A DNA stretch of 64,000 nucleotides from Dryas octopetala (GCA_963921425.1 OY992833.1:18889738-18953737); one strand, 5' to 3'; shown: positions 33,550-48,700, counted from the first letter of the stretch. Numbers and translations are program-made. Notes: generated from the letters alone by a model not told the origin.

Positions 33550-34426
33550 AGATGACGTCGGAGCTTCCTGAGTCAATTTGTTAGGAATTTTCTAGCTGTT
33601 TAACTCACACAATACTACAATCACACAATTAAAACACACACAAATGGACACAAAGATTTATAGTGGTTCGGCTAAACTGCCTACATCCACTTGGAGCACA
33701 CACTTTCACTATTTCTGAGAATTTACAAAGAGGAGGAGTGGCTCTCTCTGCACACTCAATACTCTCAGACTCTCTTGTTTTTCTATCTACTTCTATGGCC
33801 TTCATCAAAGCCTCTTTATATAGGCATGCAGGGGAGGAGGCCATTTAGTCAAGGCTCCAACCACCACTGTCAATCACATTTAATAATGGGTTGAAAGCAT
33901 GCACCGGCCTACTGGAAATGGCTAGGAGTTTCAACAATTCCAACTCTGCCAAATAACTTTGTCTCCACATTGATAACACAATTCTCGTACCTGGAAGGAT
34001 GATGATGATGATGTGGCTACTGATGATGTACCCTCCCACTCAAGGCCTTTCCTTCTTTATCTTGGGATGTTTCCTAAAGGAGAATAACTTGCTTGTCCCC
34101 GTTGTAGGGGACGTGGCATCACTGACAAGACAGAGACAGAGACAAAGAGGAGAGAAAGAGAAAGAGGAGAGAGGGAGAGAGGGAGAGATGCTCCTCTTCA
34201 TTTCATTCTCACTTCATTGGCACTCCACATTGGATCGATGGCTCCACAAGTTATTCAGGAAAGGTAAAATTTCTGCTCTGCACAGAATTTTACTTCCTTT
34301 GTGTTGCTTCTTTCTTCTAGGCCCCTATATATACAAAAGAAAATCCTTTTGTTTTTGTGCACTACTTTTTTTTTTTATTTGTTCCAGGTGGATGTATGGA
34401 CTCTTGGTGTTTCTGCAATTGAAATG
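33550..34426 (+). pseudogene. Ste20/SIK1-like kinase gene fragment, decayed
   Basis: Kinase subdomain VIII is readable at about 34222-34264: FIGTPHW, then MAPQVIQE. An extra ATCG between W and M breaks the frame, and a donor-like GTAAAA follows. A second exon at 34388-34426 (VDVWTLGVSAIEM) is bounded by CAG and GTATGC. Upstream, DVASLTRQ at about 34111-34134 resembles the GVAAQLTR of this kinase group and runs into a GA-rich microsatellite. Earlier pieces (SELPESI next to the LTR; KDDDDDVATDDVPS after it) may be the N-terminal acidic region, but that link is weaker. The ATP-binding and catalytic loops are absent. The intact relatives are Hippo/MST-like plant kinases. This copy cannot encode an active enzyme. 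Confidence 0.7.
33579..33978 (-). mobile_element. Solo LTR, Copia-type, with CAATT target duplication
   Basis: 400 bases with TG...CA ends (minus strand TGTTATCAATG...TTCCTAACA). It is flanked on both sides by the perfect 5-bp direct repeat CAATT (33574-33578 and 33979-33983). On the minus strand there is a TATA box (TATATAAA, complement of 33815-33822) and downstream the CCGAACCACTATAAATC word often seen in plant LTRs near the polyadenylation region. No internal retroviral genes are adjacent, so it is a solo LTR left by LTR-LTR recombination. Confidence 0.9.
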
Positions 34427-34843
34427 GTATGCCAGCATGTAATTGTTCTTCAATTCTGTGGAAAATTTAAGAGGTGGCTGCTTGTGAGTGTTTTTTTATT
34501 TCTTTTCCCTTTTTTCTTGTGGCAGGAGGATTAAATGTATATTGTTCTTATATATTGAAATAAAAGGAAGATAAAAAAGTTATGAGTCAGAGTTTTAGTT
34601 AAACATCGAAACTCTTTCCCTCAAAAGAGCTTTGTTGGCAATTGACCGGGTCTCAAGGATATGGATCTAACAGCCTCGCCTAATAATAAGCATAGACAAA
34701 ATGAGAGTAATTTGTGAATTCCTTGCTTTCCTACCCTCCATTGCAAAACCCTTTGGAGTTTTTTGTGGCAACATTGGGTTGATGTGGTGGCGGTTGCAAC
34801 CGGAGTAGTGGGCGGTTGATGGTGGTGTCAATAGCTGTGGGAC

Positions 34844-35909
34844 ATGGAAGGTGGACGTACGGGACGGAAAGTGATGGTGGTAGCAGATCCGACCCCAGAG
34901 TCAACAGGTGCACTCCAATATGCACTTTCTCAACAGGTGGCTGAGAATGATGAGTTGATCCTCATTCATGTTGAAAACCCTAGTTCATGGAAAAACACAC
35001 TCACAATGTTCCTTAGAAAACCTAACCTCCCTTTAGGCCCTGCCACCACAACCTTTGAAGCAATACTAGGGGAGGTGGATTTTCTTGAAGAAATGAACAA
35101 GGCATGCAAGCTTGCACAACCAATACTACGCGTGCACGTGGAGAAGGTGGCAATGGAACAAGGCAAGGACAAAGCAACCACTATTCTTGATCAATGCAAG
35201 GTTCTTGGGGTCGATGTCCTAGTTGTAGGGCAACGAATAAAGACTCTTGCTACAGTAATTTTAGGGTGAGTTTTCTCATAAACATTCTAGTGAGATTGCA
35301 TGCATGCACAATGACATGGATCCTCTATTTATCGTGGCACTTCCGCATTGCTTGACTTTCAATTCCGAGTCTTACATTATAAATCCTAAGATTTGTGCCA
35401 TGAATATATCTCGGACTTTCTCACCAAGTAAAAAAGAAACCAAATATGATTAGCCAAAATGAACCTGTTTAGCTGCTTTTCCTAGAATGATCTATGTTTG
35501 CAAATGAATATCCTTTTCAATGAACATTTTGAAACCTTTAAAAAAGGAAAACAGAAATGCCTGTCTCCTAAAACAGAAGAAAATGATGATAGCTTTTATC
35601 CTTTTCTTTTTTTGCTGTGATAAATGCTGATAGTTTCTTGAAGGAGCCATCAAACTTTTTGTTTTAGGTCCAACAGTTCTATTGAGATTTGACATAGAAA
35701 AACAGATTCAGCTTGAATTACTTGCTAATTCTTTCTGGTATATGTTTTATACCACTTACAGATACACGCGAGGGATGAAACCAATAGACACAGCAGAGTA
35801 TTTGATTGATAACAGCAAGTGCACATGTGTTGGAGTACAGAAAAAGGGCCAAAACGGAGGCTACCTTCTCAATACAAAAACCCACAAGAATTTCTGGCTT
35901 CTAGCATAA
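34844..35909 (+). CDS. Universal stress protein (USP)-domain protein, 2 exons
   Basis: Exons 34844-35265 and 35762-35909 (donor GG|GTGAGT, acceptor CTTACAG|A), 189 residues. The N-terminal segment KVMVVADPTPESTGALQYAL is the first strand and helix of the USP Rossmann-like fold. ELILIHVENP and VLGVDVLVVGQR are the second and fourth strands. The C-terminal CTCVGVQKKGQNGGYLLNTK is a conserved tail I associate with a plant USP subgroup. The typical ATP-binding Gly motif is not obvious, so nucleotide binding is uncertain. The likely location is cytosol or nucleus; no targeting signal is seen. The gene converges on MSH1, with about 1.2 kb between the stop codons. Confidence 0.85.
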
Positions 35910-37091
35910 ACACTCAAATCACCTGAGGATCACTCTTGCTTCATACTTTTTTTCTTGCCTAAATCTGTTGTATTAGTTTAATGATGTATCAATTGTTGGG
36001 ACAGCAGGAACAGATCAAGTTAACAACTTCCATTTGCTAAATCAGCTCACTGCTAGATTTAGCGAGCGTGATAGTCTTCTGTGTTGTTTTCTCTTGGTTA
36101 AGGAGTCAACCATTTGTATGATATTCTTCAATTCCAATATTGCCAAAAATTTTGGCTGTACATATTTAACAATGAGGGCTCCTGAAAGCCAATATGAAAG
36201 TGTGGCAGTAGAACCAAAATAATGAGCAGCAACAGAGGACAATTGATACCTTACATCATTAGATTTCATTTTCTCCTCAACCAAAAAGGAACATGCATAA
36301 AATTGATATCTTCACCTTCGTACTAGTCATATATGAGTTTGTTTTCAGGACTTAATAAAAATTGGTAGCTCATCATTATTCAAACGTTTAAAATGATAAT
36401 CAAGGACAATGATGAATGCCAAACCAAATTGAAATTATCAAGTATCATGTTCAATCGCTTGATGTGCCTTAAATTAAATTCACCAGTGTTTACAAAGACA
36501 GCAATTCTTTAAAAATATTGGATAATTTTTGGAGGTTCTTAATATTTTTCTTTTTCTTGCTAGAAAATTTGACATTTATCTTGATAACTACAAGTGTAGA
36601 AGTCTGGAACATACAAACATCTTATTTCTTTCCACCTCCGCAGCTGAATAGGAACCTTTCAACCAACTTTTAGGTTATGACAAATGGAAACTCGATCCTT
36701 GCAGCCAACTAATTCAAATTGCATGTAACATGCAGATGCACCACCAAAACGAGTTTTCGTTTTAGATCAAAAGAGTCGGAAGCCTCTACATCTACAATCT
36801 GCTTGCGCAACAGAGTACCAGAAAATTTGTAATATAGCAAAATCCCAAATGTGAAGTATAATGAATTGGGTAGAATGGAGAAAAATGGCGTAAATAGCAA
36901 TTAAATATATTACCAATACCAACAAAATTTCACCTCCGGGGCGACAAACACAATGAGTGGAGCAACAGAACAAAAACAAAATTGTTGCACCCACTGCTAC
37001 TACAATTGCATGCATATACAAGCTTCTGGAATACCAACCATCTCTCCATTTCTCTAAAAAGAGGTACCTTGTACAAAAAGAAACAGCAGAT
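35910..37091. other. Convergent 3' regions of the USP gene and MSH1
   Basis: Contains the 3' UTRs of the two convergent genes and AT-rich spacer. No additional gene or element recognised. Confidence 0.5.
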
Positions 37092-40000
37092 TTATGGACA
37101 AACGGCTGCTCCTTCCAAGGAAACATTGGATGTGCCAAAATTCCTATGTTTACCATCAGCCACATTGGCTAGATGGAATCCTTGATTAGGTAGCTGATTG
37201 ATGAGAAGAGTCTCCAATTGGCAAGCCAAGCTCTTCCCTGGGACAGTGAAATAAAGGAAATTGGCTTTCTGCATTCCTTCCTTTGAACGATGTGCGCGGA
37301 CTCGGCCCTCCATATCATCCGTCTAATGACAACAATTTGTAGATGCATTAGATTGTCATATTTAGCATAAGAAAACATATATAATAAACAGGAGCCTAAC
37401 GCCACCATTTTTCAGCCAATTTGAAACGAACCCTTATAAGCGTGGAGTAATAGACCAACCTTGATACTAAAATTCATGACCACTTTTTTTGAGTTTGAAC
37501 CCAGAAATAACTGAACAAAAAGTTATGTCAAAGAAAATGTACCTGTCCGACATACAGTTTCTTATCAGGTCTGAACATCACATATACACATGAAGCACCT
37601 ATGGTTGACGGAGGTGGCTGTTCCCTGGCAGCAATTGGAACACAATGTATCTCAGTAAGCTCTGATTTCTTTTTGCAAATCACAGTGATTGCACTCTCAA
37701 CCTCCTTCTGTAAGACTTTCATTCTGTTCGTTGATCCTGTCTTATGGACAGCTTCAACTTTAGCACTACTTGATTGAGAATGGAATCTATCATCATTGTT
37801 AAAACCTGTGGAACAGTACTGTTCCAGTTTTGTGTCAATCTTTCCTGGAAACTCCTTGTTTGCATAAACTGAACGATACAGGTCTTCAGCTCTTTCGATT
37901 ATTGTTTCGGGAATTCCTTCCCTCTTAGCCGTTTCAAATGCAAGGCTTTCACTACAAATCCCATCCATCAACTTCCAGGTTGGTTTTGTTTGGCCATCAA
38001 CATATACAGTTCCCATTGCTTTGTATACAGTGTTCTTTGTATTAAGAGGCAAATTAAATATCCCATGCAAGTGAGTAGATATGATACCTAGACAACCTAT
38101 TGTATCAAGAGTTTCAACAATACTACCAGCAATACATGTACCCTTTGCTGTTTCTGTTCCTCGGCAAATTTCATCTACAAGCACGAGGCTTCTTTTAGTG
38201 GCTCCAGAAACAATAGACCGAATTTCTGACATTTCCACCTGACACATTGAAACTGAGTACGATGAACAGTGTGTACAACTGCAACAATTAAGTTAGATGA
38301 AATGTTCTGATGCTAGCCTGGATGGGAATCAGATGACTACATACTTATAGGGAATAAGCAAGATTCAAATCAAACAAAATGCCAAGGACACATTGCTTTT
38401 AGATTATTTCATATTTTCTCCCAAACAATGTGATGTGGAAGATGGAAGAACGAGGGAGTAAGAGAGAGAGAGAGGTGATACCGGACCTGGAAGGAACTTT
38501 TCCCATCAGCAGGGCTATCATAAGATTTCATGTGAAGCATAATAGAATCAAAATGAGGAATCAAGGCTGACTCTGCAGGAACCATAAATCCACATATTCC
38601 AAGTAACGCAGCAGCACATATTGATCGTAGCAAACTGGATTTACCACCACCATTTGGTCCAGTCAAAAGGAACAATGATTGCATATCAACAGTGTTATTT
38701 ACAGCACTGCCCTCTGCTACATCCAACCAGTACGGCGATAGACCAACTATCTTCATCCCATATTCTCCATTCAATGGTTTTACATCCTGCGTTCAATGCA
38801 TTAACATATAAGACACTACAACATCGTTAAAGACCATAGATGAAACATCGGAACAAATGGAAACTAGAAATTTCAAAAACTATGGCTAAAAGGAGTACAT
38901 AATTTACTTCCCACATTGGTTTATTGAATACTACCTTAGACGTACATGACTCTCCAAGGGTGGGAAAAACCCATTTCCTTCTTCTCCCTTCACTGCAATA
39001 TACCAATTACACAAAGTTAGAGTACAATGCATATCATTATGAACTAGTGTAGATTGAACAAGACAGTACTTCGAGTATAAAGATGTGAGTATAGAAACAT
39101 GGCCAAATACAAAATGTGTGAAAATTTAAAGAAATAGGTACTAAAAACATAACATGGATAATGTTCTTACTGTTGGTCAGTTATTAACTAACAACTTGGG
39201 GATTGATAAAAGCTTCACTTAATTTTAGGCTGAACTTCTTAAGTAATAATTTCCATAAGAACTTTCAACCTATATTATACATTTAACAAGACTGAAGTAC
39301 ACCAACCTCCCGATGTCTAGTGAAATTACAAAACTGACTTCATTGCAACAAGGGAGCAAATGTAATATCTGAAAATTGGAATAAGTTTCGGTAATTTCAT
39401 GAAATCAAATGGGAGATCTGTGTAACTTACGCTTAATTCAATCAAAGGATCCTAAAATTTACTAAACTATAAGGAAGAGGTTTCTGTAATTTTACAAAAC
39501 CACATGTCTGCTCAGTTAATAAATTGTGAAAACTGGTATGATATTTACCAACCCAGAAAAGTAGAATATAATAATACAAACATACCATAGATGCAGAGAT
39601 ATCACTATATATTTGTCAAACCAACCATCTAACGATGAAGGATAACATTGATTATTGTTACAGATTATAGTAGTAATGTTAAAAAGCTTAATAAAGTCAT
39701 AATACCCAACCTCACATGAGCAAATAATGCCTTTGCAATAACTAGAAGCATTGAGGCAAAGACAAGGATATTGATCTTTTCTTGTAAATCAGAAGAAAGT
39801 CCCCTCAACAATTCCAATACCCTTGTTTTTGCCTTGGAGCCTGCCTCATGGTACCTACAACAGAAAAAAAAAAAAAAAAAAAAAAAGAAGAAGTAACTAT
39901 ACTAGACATCGAAGTCAAAACATAAAAAACTAATAGAAGAAATAAAAAGTGTGTTAAATTGAAGAGGTATGGAAAGAATTCCATGAATACATAGCATCAG

Positions 40001-42738
40001 GGAAAATAGCACACCTTGTTAAAGCATCCTCCACTTTCATTGTGGTAAACCACTCTTCTCCAACCTTTCTACCTTTTGAATCTAGAGCAGGTTTAAGCTG
40101 TTTAATTTGTTCTTCCCCTGGGGTACCAGCCCAAACAGAAGGCGCAAACCGTTTTCCCTTAAACCAAACAGCTTCATGCTCCCGTGCATATAATATTTCT
40201 CCTTTTGGGCCTCCAAGTGGAGCAGTGATAGCCTTTATTCTACAAATAATGGGCAGGAAATCTTCAGTAACCTGCACAATTTTAAATCCAAGTGAAATAA
40301 ACATATGTACATGAACACATAAAAGAATATAGGAACAAAAAAACAAATATGTACTTTTTTCAAATGAAAGATCACCAGATCATATATCTGAATAGACGGA
40401 GTCAGTAACAGAATGTTGCAAGTATAAACAATCTATAAAAGAGATCTGAGGTTGTCCAGTCAAACTTAAAATCAACAGCAGAACCATCATCCAGGAAGAA
40501 GCCCATTATGTTTCGGTGTAATTATTAGCTGGGAGAAGGGGAGTAAGAAGTTTAGGCTTGGAAGTGCATGAAAATTTGGACTACATTATCATCGAGGGTA
40601 TATGCAGATGAAGGAATGTAAATCTCATAGACAACCAATAAAAAAAACAAAAAGGAAAAGAGATAGCTACACCCAACAAAATTACCAAGAAAAAAATGCT
40701 TATAATTGGGAAAACAAAGGTTGAAATTTGAATGCAGTGTGTTCTTGTAGGACATTATACAATTTAAAAAGAAATTTTCAGACATTCAACAATGTCCAGA
40801 AAAGTTGAATGCTGAAGACCTACTGCAAGAGATAAAGCCTCAGCAGCCTTTTCCACTTCTGCAAATGCTTCCTCTATATGGATTCTCTTTATACGACCTT
40901 TCCATGAAGACTCCATATCCTCAAAAAAATCACTAGGAACAACAGGGAAGGAACTAGGTTTTTGATCATGTTCACCATCTAGGGAGATCATTTCACCAAT
41001 TCTACCTGAAGCGCTTTCACATTCATTAACCTGGCCAAAAATGGACTAGCGTCATATGCATAGAAAACAAACAGAGAAGACATAGACAAGCCATGCTTGA
41101 GAATTAGACCCATCTCGTTAGATTGAAATCTAATAAGTTTATAATCCTCCAATCACCAAATAGTGTGTCAAGTGCTTCTGAAATTGCAAAAATGGAAGAC
41201 ATACCAAAGCCTTCAAAAGATGCATGCTTTTTATAGAAATTAGCAACTAAATTTATGATTATAAAATATAATAAACAAAAAACTAAGACCTTCATAAAGA
41301 ATACAACAAAAATCATAGATACGTAAGTACACATTGAGGCTCGAACAGCAAACATTTCATGAACAAAAAATCTCTAGTTCTCACAAATCAAATGCATCCA
41401 GTTTGAAAATTGCTTATTGATTAACTCATAACGCAATTAATTATATTTTTCTTTTGTCAAGAAGTGGACATTAAAAAAGAAAGAAAAGGAAAACAGTAAA
41501 CTAACTCAACCAAATGGCTCTACTTACAAATGTCTCGAAGTCAATTTTCAACCCAGTAGCCACCCATGTAGGATCCATCAACAACTTGAGGATTTCACTA
41601 AGCTCAGGATTTTTATTCATGTGCATTATTTCATCAAGAACATTTTTAATTCTGCAAAACTCAATATGATTGGCCTCCCTCATTTCAAGAAGCTTCACCA
41701 GCTGTGGAACATACAGCAAGTCAGGAATTATAGACTGCAGTACGACAAGACAAATGTGTGCCACTTCTATATAAATGCATAGACGGGTGTTTGTGTCTAG
41801 ACATGTATGCATAATTGCTAAAGCATCCATGTACTCATGCAGCAAATGAAACAAACCAAAATTGCTTGACCATACATATGGGGCAAAAATCCGTATACTC
41901 ACTAAATTTAAACTCCACAGTTTAATAATAGTTAACAGGCTATGCGGGAAAAAACACCAAAAAGGTGATAACAAAATAAAAATAGAAGTATTACAACCAG
42001 CAGAAGATCAATTGATGCAAAGCAAAAGAGTTATTCTTAACAATCACCTCTTGATCTCATGATAGAAATTGTAACACATAAATGGTAAAAGACTGACGTC
42101 TGACTGGGGACAAGATTGTTATGTTCAAATCTAAGTCATTAACAAGGTTAGAATACAACCTTTGCAGGTGAAACACAAGTAAACTCAGGAATCGAGCACG
42201 TAATCTTGCTCATATGTCTGCACGTTTCTGGTTAAAAAAATACAACTTGTCAGAAGTTTTCATTAAACAATAAAAAAAATAATATAAAAAAAAAAAATAG
42301 AGATGGCACTCCATACAGGTAAAATATAACATGTTGAATTGCTATTAGAACGTGCAGGCTGGGGAACAAAATACTGTAATTAGTAAATTATAAAAAATTA
42401 GATCATTTACAACCTTACGGACAGCTTATACGTGAATTACGCAGGTTAGTGGCTCTTACTTCTTTGACACTTTTCACTTCCAAACCTTTTTACATGGAAC
42501 TCACCATCCATATACTATAGAGAAAAGTGCACCATTAGTTATTAAAACTCTGTTGTTTTATTGATTTCACCCCACCCTTCTTTAAACTATATCATACAAA
42601 TCATGACCATTTTATCAAGTCTTATTGCACAGTCAAATGGATCCTAAAGCATACCAATAGTAACCCAAATTCTCATTACTGGAGAGTTCACCAAATTAAA
42701 CGACCCTACTCACTCACTCTCTCTCTCGCTCTCGCTTG

Positions 42739-42794
<56 letters not shown>

Positions 42795-45700
42795 ATCTTA
42801 TTTTATTTTTTCATGGTATTTTCTTCGTCTCTATAATTAAAGTTCTAAGAATATTTATAATTAGTTAAGAAACAAAATCTGTAATGAGCCATTCAAAAAG
42901 TTCCATCAATCATGTCCTAGTTTAAAACGCTCTAAACATTATGGACATCCAGAAACAGTATGTAAGAGTACAATTTAAAGTCAACCTAACAATCAAAAAA
43001 AAATCCCACTTTATTAACTAAGATCAAAGAGTGAGCCTTAAGGGGAAAAAAACTCGGAATTCTATAATCTAATGCTGGACCAATACAAAAAGTATATCAT
43101 ATATCCCAACTCACCTTGAATTGTGGATGATATATCATAGGCAGGAGGATTAAGAAGAAGATCTCTAACATACCTGAGAAATCCAAAACTAATAAATCTA
43201 AGGAACAAAGAATTATGAAAACATGTACACACACAGCCGCACAAGTGTACTTTATCATATTATGAGAATGTACATTGAAAAGGACTGAAAGAGTAAAAAG
43301 GAAATTTGGAGGACTGTCATAGTATGAAAACATAATTCAGTCGTGATATAAAATGATCAAATAGTGGTGATACACACACAGACACAAAAGAAACAAGCTT
43401 GCACACACATACAGCCCCATTGTATTGGATCTAAAGATACTGTCTTGAATAAACTGAAACGAAAAAACATACAAATTATACTCACAATACAGGTAGGCCT
43501 GTGCAGTTTGAAGGAAGCAACACCTTCAACAAACAAGGTATACCCTCAGTGGGTATGGTACCTGGAAGTATACAAGACAGAAATTAACATGACTTAACTT
43601 GAGAATGACTTCATATCATGAAAATGAAAATAAAATGTCCAATACAATTAGACCAACCAATTTGAGTCGCTGTCCCTAGGGTTAAAGGCTGGGGTCTGTT
43701 TTCTGAAGACACAGTGACATTCCTAAATGTAACTTCATCATCGAGACCATAAAGATCTTTAACCTGAGAGCATTGAAAGATAGATATAAATATATAAAAC
43801 ATACATTTATTAAAAGAATTTATCTGATATAATATGCTAGTGAACAAAAAGTAGAATAAGCAATAAGATCTCTAGATATGTTAACCTTAGACAAAAGCTC
43901 AGTGACAGGATTGCTTTCAAACCATTCAAAATGTCTACCACTACATTCTCCCCACAGTAGGCCTCCCTCGCCAAATTCTCCCCAACGACATGTTCCTGTA
44001 AAGGATCCTCTAGATATAATTACAAAGCAAATAAATTACTTAAGGAATAAATATAGAAAGATATTCTAACTATATAAAGTGGTCAAAAAGAAAAATTTCA
44101 TTTAATTGGTTTAGAGCAAGAAAAGATTAATCACCCAAAACTCATTTTAGATGAAATTCTTTTCCGGAAAGCATTTTCAAAGAATATGAAGGTAGACAAG
44201 CTTCAAGGTATACAATAACAGAAACACAATTCAACCAAAACTAGACACCCTCTACACAGTTTTCCCCATACTTTCACACTTAATCAAACAGGAGAACCCA
44301 ACAGGCAATAAATGATGGTACTGACATTTTTCCACAAAAATTATGAAGTTTATATGAACCTGAGAAATTGTTCCTCAAAGACGTATGCAGAAATAAATGA
44401 TGGTACCGACAAGTACGAAGCTTGGTAACTAAGGCCGCTTCAGTCAAACCATCCTCCGACGAATAAGTTTTCATAGTCTCCAGGACAAAGTTTATGCAAT
44501 ACCCTCTTGCAGAACGAGATATCCCTGCCACATATATTTTACAAATATTAATGAGCTTTCCATAGTTAATAATAGATAGTTTTATTTCCTTAAGAAAGTG
44601 ACTATCATTTTAGGCACTGATTTTTTGGCATAAAATGAAGGGAAAAATTCACATCATATCAACATGAAACAAAACTCAATATGAAGCATAACTCAAATAG
44701 AGAATCTAAAAGAATATCTACTGGAACAACTTTTTGATGAAAGAAAATTTAGGGCGGTCGTACCAACAACAGGCATTGGTTCTGGAAAGTCAAGATCGTG
44801 ATCAACCCCTACAAGTCCAAAGACGTAAGGACTACCAGGATGTGCATGCCTGAAATACTTAACAAAATTAGTCAGGTGCAACATATGCATGTCAAGCATT
44901 TTGAACATCAAATTCAAAAACAGAACACTGTCCCAGAAGATATAACTATACTGAACCCTAAATAACATGAAACTTTCTTTCATAAAAATATGGAGAATCA
45001 TGACAACCTTTGTTTTTTATTTTCATTAAAATTCTAACGGTTTTTATAAAAACAACAATTTATTTGAATTTTCCAAGAAGCAACATTTGCGTGACATGGA
45101 TAAGTCTTGAAAGGAAAACCGACCAATGAGAAGGTTCCAACATTCTAAGACAACAGTACTAAGTGTGTTGTATCAGAAGACACCATAATATGCTTCAGAT
45201 TTGACAAAATCTTGTTATCCCTTTCCTCCAAATAAGCAAGAAAATAAAATAAATTTATATCAAACACTTCAAAAAAAGCCAGACAGCCAAAAAAACGTCT
45301 TATTAAGGATATATAATATATGAAACAAATAACAGATTAAATTGAAAGAATGAGTTATTGACATGTAATTACCCAGATATAAAACGACCTTTACGAGAAC
45401 GAGCTTGTGTTGGACCCTGAACTTCTTCCACTATGCACTACAAGAACCAAAACATGAACATTGAACAAACTAGTCCGATAATAAAAATAAATGCTTTGAC
45501 ATATGCGTGCATGACAGAAAGATGACTAAATAAGGCAATGAATGCATAATACACCACTAGAGGCAATAATATCTAACAAGAATTACAGGATGAACACCCA
45601 ATGAGGCATGCCTCAGTGTTTCACACATGGAAACGTACCATTTAGGCATTGAGCCTCCAGTCCATGAATGGAGCAGAAAATAATGAGGACTCAAAGGCTG

Positions 45701-48700
45701 AATTGCATATTCCACAGAACAGAATGGATATTTATAGAAGAATGTTAAAACTCCAATCTTGAATTTCATGAACACAATAAAATGATAAGTACAGATACTC
45801 ACCACCGAAAACCCATTCCGTGTCAGATCATCCAAAGTTTGTCGAAGATTCTGGAAATCATATGCAACGAAACATCAAATAGAATAAGCACATGATTAAA
45901 TACATCCTAAATAATAAATCATAGAGAAGGAATTGATTGCTAAAAAATTGACTAGGAACATTTTCCTTAGATTGGGTTGAATGACAAAAAAGAATTTGGG
46001 TTGAATGACAAAAAAGAACTTGTGTAGGCTAGCAGTGGCAGACAACAGAACAATATAAACATAGAAAGAAAGATGCAAGAGAAACAGGGATAAATTATGC
46101 TAGTACCAATTATTGAACATGATTCCCAACATAAGATCTCAGAACTAGGAAAAATAATGACACATCTGAAGGACCTCTTAAGCATCTCATATTTTTTATG
46201 CATGGTATAGTTCCCAAAGAAAAGAAAAGATTAAAAAAAAAAAAAAAAAAAGAGGAACATAAAATTCATACTTAAGTCCACACAGATGCCGCATGATTTG
46301 CTTGCTAACAAGGTCCCATGTTTCGTACACACTTATGAGCCTAAACCGCCTTCCTTTATATTTATTTAAACCACAAGCTGAACTCATCCTCTTGACTCAA
46401 CCATTGGAAATCCATTCAAAACATTAAATCAAGTAATGCCATGAAAATGGCCTAGTAGGCTTTTACTAAGCAAAACATCCATTTAATTATAGACAAGTTC
46501 CTCAACATTAGGAAAGAAACTGACCAAATAAGAATGTGAGGCAGAATGAAACATAATGTAATAACTATCTGAAGTTCAAAGAATCCCAATGTAACATGCA
46601 TATGAAAATAAATTTTATACCACAACCGGGCAACCAGCTCTTGGAATACTATCTGAACGAAGACCCCCAAAAGGGTTCAAACCTGCAAATTCAACCAAAA
46701 TACAAGCATCTATTCCAATGGCTTCATAAAAGTCACCAACCTGAAAAATAATAAAATAAAACACTTGCTGCACCCATCATTAATGAACAATAGATAAAAC
46801 ATTAAAGAAAATACAAAGAGATTACAGTGAGGCAACCCAATTGTAAAGTAGAAAAAGTCTCATAAACAAATTATGAAGTAGAAAAAGCTTCTAATAACCA
46901 AGATGGCTAATTAAGAAATAGTTACATACTCTGCAGAGCAAAACTTCACGTGGAAACTTTGACTTGAACTGCAAGATCTCCCAGTTGAGTGTTCCCTCTT
47001 TTAGACTAAAACAAACAAGTTTTACTTAGTGAGCTTTACCAAGAACGAAACAATTTTTTAAGGCTTCTAAGAGAGCAGGCCATTTATTGTGTTTGTATTC
47101 ATAAAACATAAAAAATTATAAAAATAAAAACCAATTAGCATGTAAATTTTTAAGAGAAGGTAACTTAAAGAATACTCTAGTATGGCAAACCCTCTTAGAG
47201 ACCAGACCTTTCACGTAAGTAAGCAAATAAAGTATTTATATTGGAATTCATACCTTTGAGATGTAGAAGATTTGTTAATATGTGAAGAAACCAGAAAGAA
47301 AAAAAAAAGGGAACTTTTCTTGAACACATAGTTGCAATGCCTGTAACACCAATTCCAACCCTTTCTTTGGAAAAGTGATGAGTTGTACTCTTTAAAAGAA
47401 CAGCAAGCACAACTCATGTGTATCATAAAGATACTACAATGAAAAATTTATTTAGGAGCTTCCTTTCTGTTAATTTTCATTTTTAACTTGACTCTTTATT
47501 TTCAAAATGACAGAGATAGATACTTATACTAATACAAAAACTATTAAGAATTAATTTTCAACAATTTACTTTGTCTTTAAGTCCGCCTAGAAATTGAGTC
47601 CATGCTCTGCCACTATTTTCTTTCTTAAATCCATAAATTATAAGGAAAAGAATGAGGTGAGGTGTAAGATGAGACATTTATGTACAGAAGGTAAGCATGT
47701 CATACATATCTGTCTTAACACTCCCTTGATATCAAGAAGGTTGAGGTACAAAATCCTAGGTGAACATGAATGTGAGTTGTGCAAACAGACCTACATGTTT
47801 TAAACAGCATTGAATAGGTCCGTGTAAGATGCTTCAAATTGGGTTGTTTTGACATCAAGATGTTTATAATCCAAAATAAACAAAGCTCAGTAACCTCCTG
47901 GCGTCTATCCAGGTCCACATTGGCATGGAAAAAGAGATATAGTCAACCTATGGTCAAACCTGTTAACCAGTCCTAGTCTTCTCATTTCAAACCTTCTAAC
48001 CTGCACTTTTTCAGGTTTGATACTATGACCATCATTGACATTTTTGTACCCCATCCCACCCCGTGGTAAGGAAGTTAAAATTTTGAAAACTACAGTTTGG
48101 TCTTTCATGTCATCTAAGCATGCAAAAAGACTTCATAACAATAATTATAGTAAATTTTGCAAGATAAAGCTCACAGGACCAATCAATAAGAGCAGAAAAG
48201 AACAACGCATAACCCACTTAAGTCTTTTTCTTATCCTTGTTTGTTTTCTGAAGACATAAGCATACAGTTAAAATAAAAATAGGATAAATTTAGTATCATT
48301 AAGAAAGTCGTACCTCCCATTTTTTAAGTTAACATCCAAGCCTAGCAAATTGGAATACTCGAGCCTTTTAACCAGCTGGACAGTTGAAGGCTTCCTGCAC
48401 ATCTGCAACTTCTGCAAGTGAAAAAAACCAGGACAATGAAAGATCTTAATTGAAGATCTCAAGAAATCATTCCCAATGAAACCTGTAACAAAAGAAGAAA
48501 AACATGTCTAGTCACTTGACAAAAGGTATGAAGTAGCAAACCTCTTTCCACCACAGTATGTTAGAAAGAGACCTTTCGTCACAAAAGTTATTCAAAGCAT
48601 TAAGTTTCTTGGTATCTTTTCTGCTTCCTCTTGAAGCCTTTTGATATTTGAAACAATGAATCCTCCGATACTGTCCACTAGTCATTTGTACAACAAAATC

